DNA of 45,642 nt from positions 1-45,642 of the forward strand of contig JALEXS010000036.1 of the NCBI GenBank assembly GCA_022780025.1, in the 5' to 3' direction. Positions 45,508-45,642 of the stretch are shown piece after piece. The translations under genes and the position numbers were made by a program. Positions within the stretch are counted from its first letter, which is position 1. Every line of letters begins with the position of its first letter. Origin of the DNA: Mollicutes bacterium. GTDB taxonomy: Bacteria; Bacillota_I; Bacilli_A; RFN20; CAG-826. The notes under the pieces are model-generated. The model had not been told where the DNA came from and ran no database searches. It saw only the letters and a program-made list of their open reading frames with translations.

Positions 45508-45542
45508 TTCTAAATTTATCTCAATAATTGAGTAATTTAGAA
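45508..45542. repeat. Two-tier inverted repeat upstream of yhaM
   Basis: Outer arms TTCTAAATT / AATTTAGAA (9 bp) enclose inner arms CTCAAT / ATTGAG with a single-base loop. It lies 17-51 nt before the yhaM ATG and overlaps the end of the partial reading frame. No T-run follows on either strand, so it is more likely an operator or leader hairpin than a terminator. Confidence 0.55.
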
Positions 45543-45640
45543 TTTCTCCTTTCTTGAGAATGTTGGAAAAGATCTCCATCTATTGTATAATGAATCTGCT
45601 GTGGATTTGTTTCTATAACCATACAGCGTTGACTGTTTAA
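45521..45640 (-). CDS. 3' end of an unidentified gene cut by the window edge
   Basis: An open frame of 39 codons enters from the right edge and ends in TGA at 45521-45523. The peptide includes MVIETNPQQIHYTIDGDLF and ends KLLNY. The IDGD segment faintly recalls the C-terminal DGE region of diacylglycerol/lipid kinase-family proteins, but this is weak. A second frame is also open for 34 codons (ending at 45537), so the choice is uncertain. The region is less AT-rich than the intergenic DNA, which favours coding. Confidence 0.3.
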   Translation of the reverse strand, partial: LNSQRCMVIETNPQQIHYTIDGDLFQHSQERRNSKLLNY

Positions 45641-45642
45641 GG

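Noticed and set aside
45600-45608. TGTGGATTT as a DnaA box
   Set aside because: Only a partial match, single copy, inside a probable reading frame.
1-45642. CRISPR array, insertion sequence, prophage or tRNA/rRNA genes
   Set aside because: No regular direct-repeat spacer array, transposase, phage gene or GC-rich RNA gene was seen on either strand.

Overview
The window is AT-rich Firmicutes-type chromosomal DNA. It carries SufU-type SUF genes, PrsA-like foldases, a YhaM exonuclease and strong AGGAGG ribosome sites. TGG is used for tryptophan, and TGA is a genuine stop (mnmG and sufU both end in TGA), so the code is standard and not the Mycoplasma code. The lipoprotein-heavy surface, the mycoplasma-like enlarged Opp transporter and the very low GC suggest an uncultivated low-GC Bacilli or Mollicutes relative (RF39, RFN20 or Acholeplasma-like). 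That placement is inference; no rRNA or other marker is present. No tRNA, rRNA, CRISPR array, insertion sequence or phage gene was seen.

Layout. Positions 1-7330 (minus strand) hold three secreted lipoprotein genes and a fourth broken by two in-frame stops. Positions 7413-17996 (minus) are an oligopeptide ABC transporter (oppA, then oppBCDF) with a small lipoprotein at the operon end. Every Opp subunit except OppB is greatly enlarged. Positions 18151-31021 (minus) hold a DUF3899-like membrane protein, a large C5a-peptidase/lactocepin-type subtilase, and four more lipoproteins; these include an InlB-repeat protein, Ig-like (BIG2) proteins and a BspA-type leucine-rich-repeat protein. Positions 31151-39984 (minus) are one tightly overlapped nine-gene unit, sufC-sufD-sufS-sufU-sufB-mnmG-rsmG-parA-parB. 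At about 40 kb transcription diverges: two overlapping PrsA-like or companion lipoproteins and a HIT protein are on the plus strand, followed by a convergent yhaM on the minus strand. At the right edge is the 3' end of an unidentified reading frame.

How the genes fit together. The subtilase could cut external protein and OppABCDF import the peptides, while the lipoproteins and LRR/Ig-like proteins form the cell surface. The PrsA pair probably folds these exported proteins. The SUF unit builds iron-sulfur clusters, MnmG and RsmG modify tRNA and rRNA, and ParAB act in chromosome segregation.

Most notable: coiled-coil insertions at different points in the two Opp ATPases, a ~355-residue external insertion in OppC, a ParB whose CTP-binding motifs look eroded while its DNA-binding helix-turn-helix is kept, a promoter nested in the loop of a long terminator hairpin, an array of ATCGTT motifs spaced about 33 bp apart, and a lipoprotein gene with two clean nonsense codons. 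Several ORF-track starts were moved downstream on ribosome-site or signal-peptide grounds. All coordinates were read by eye.
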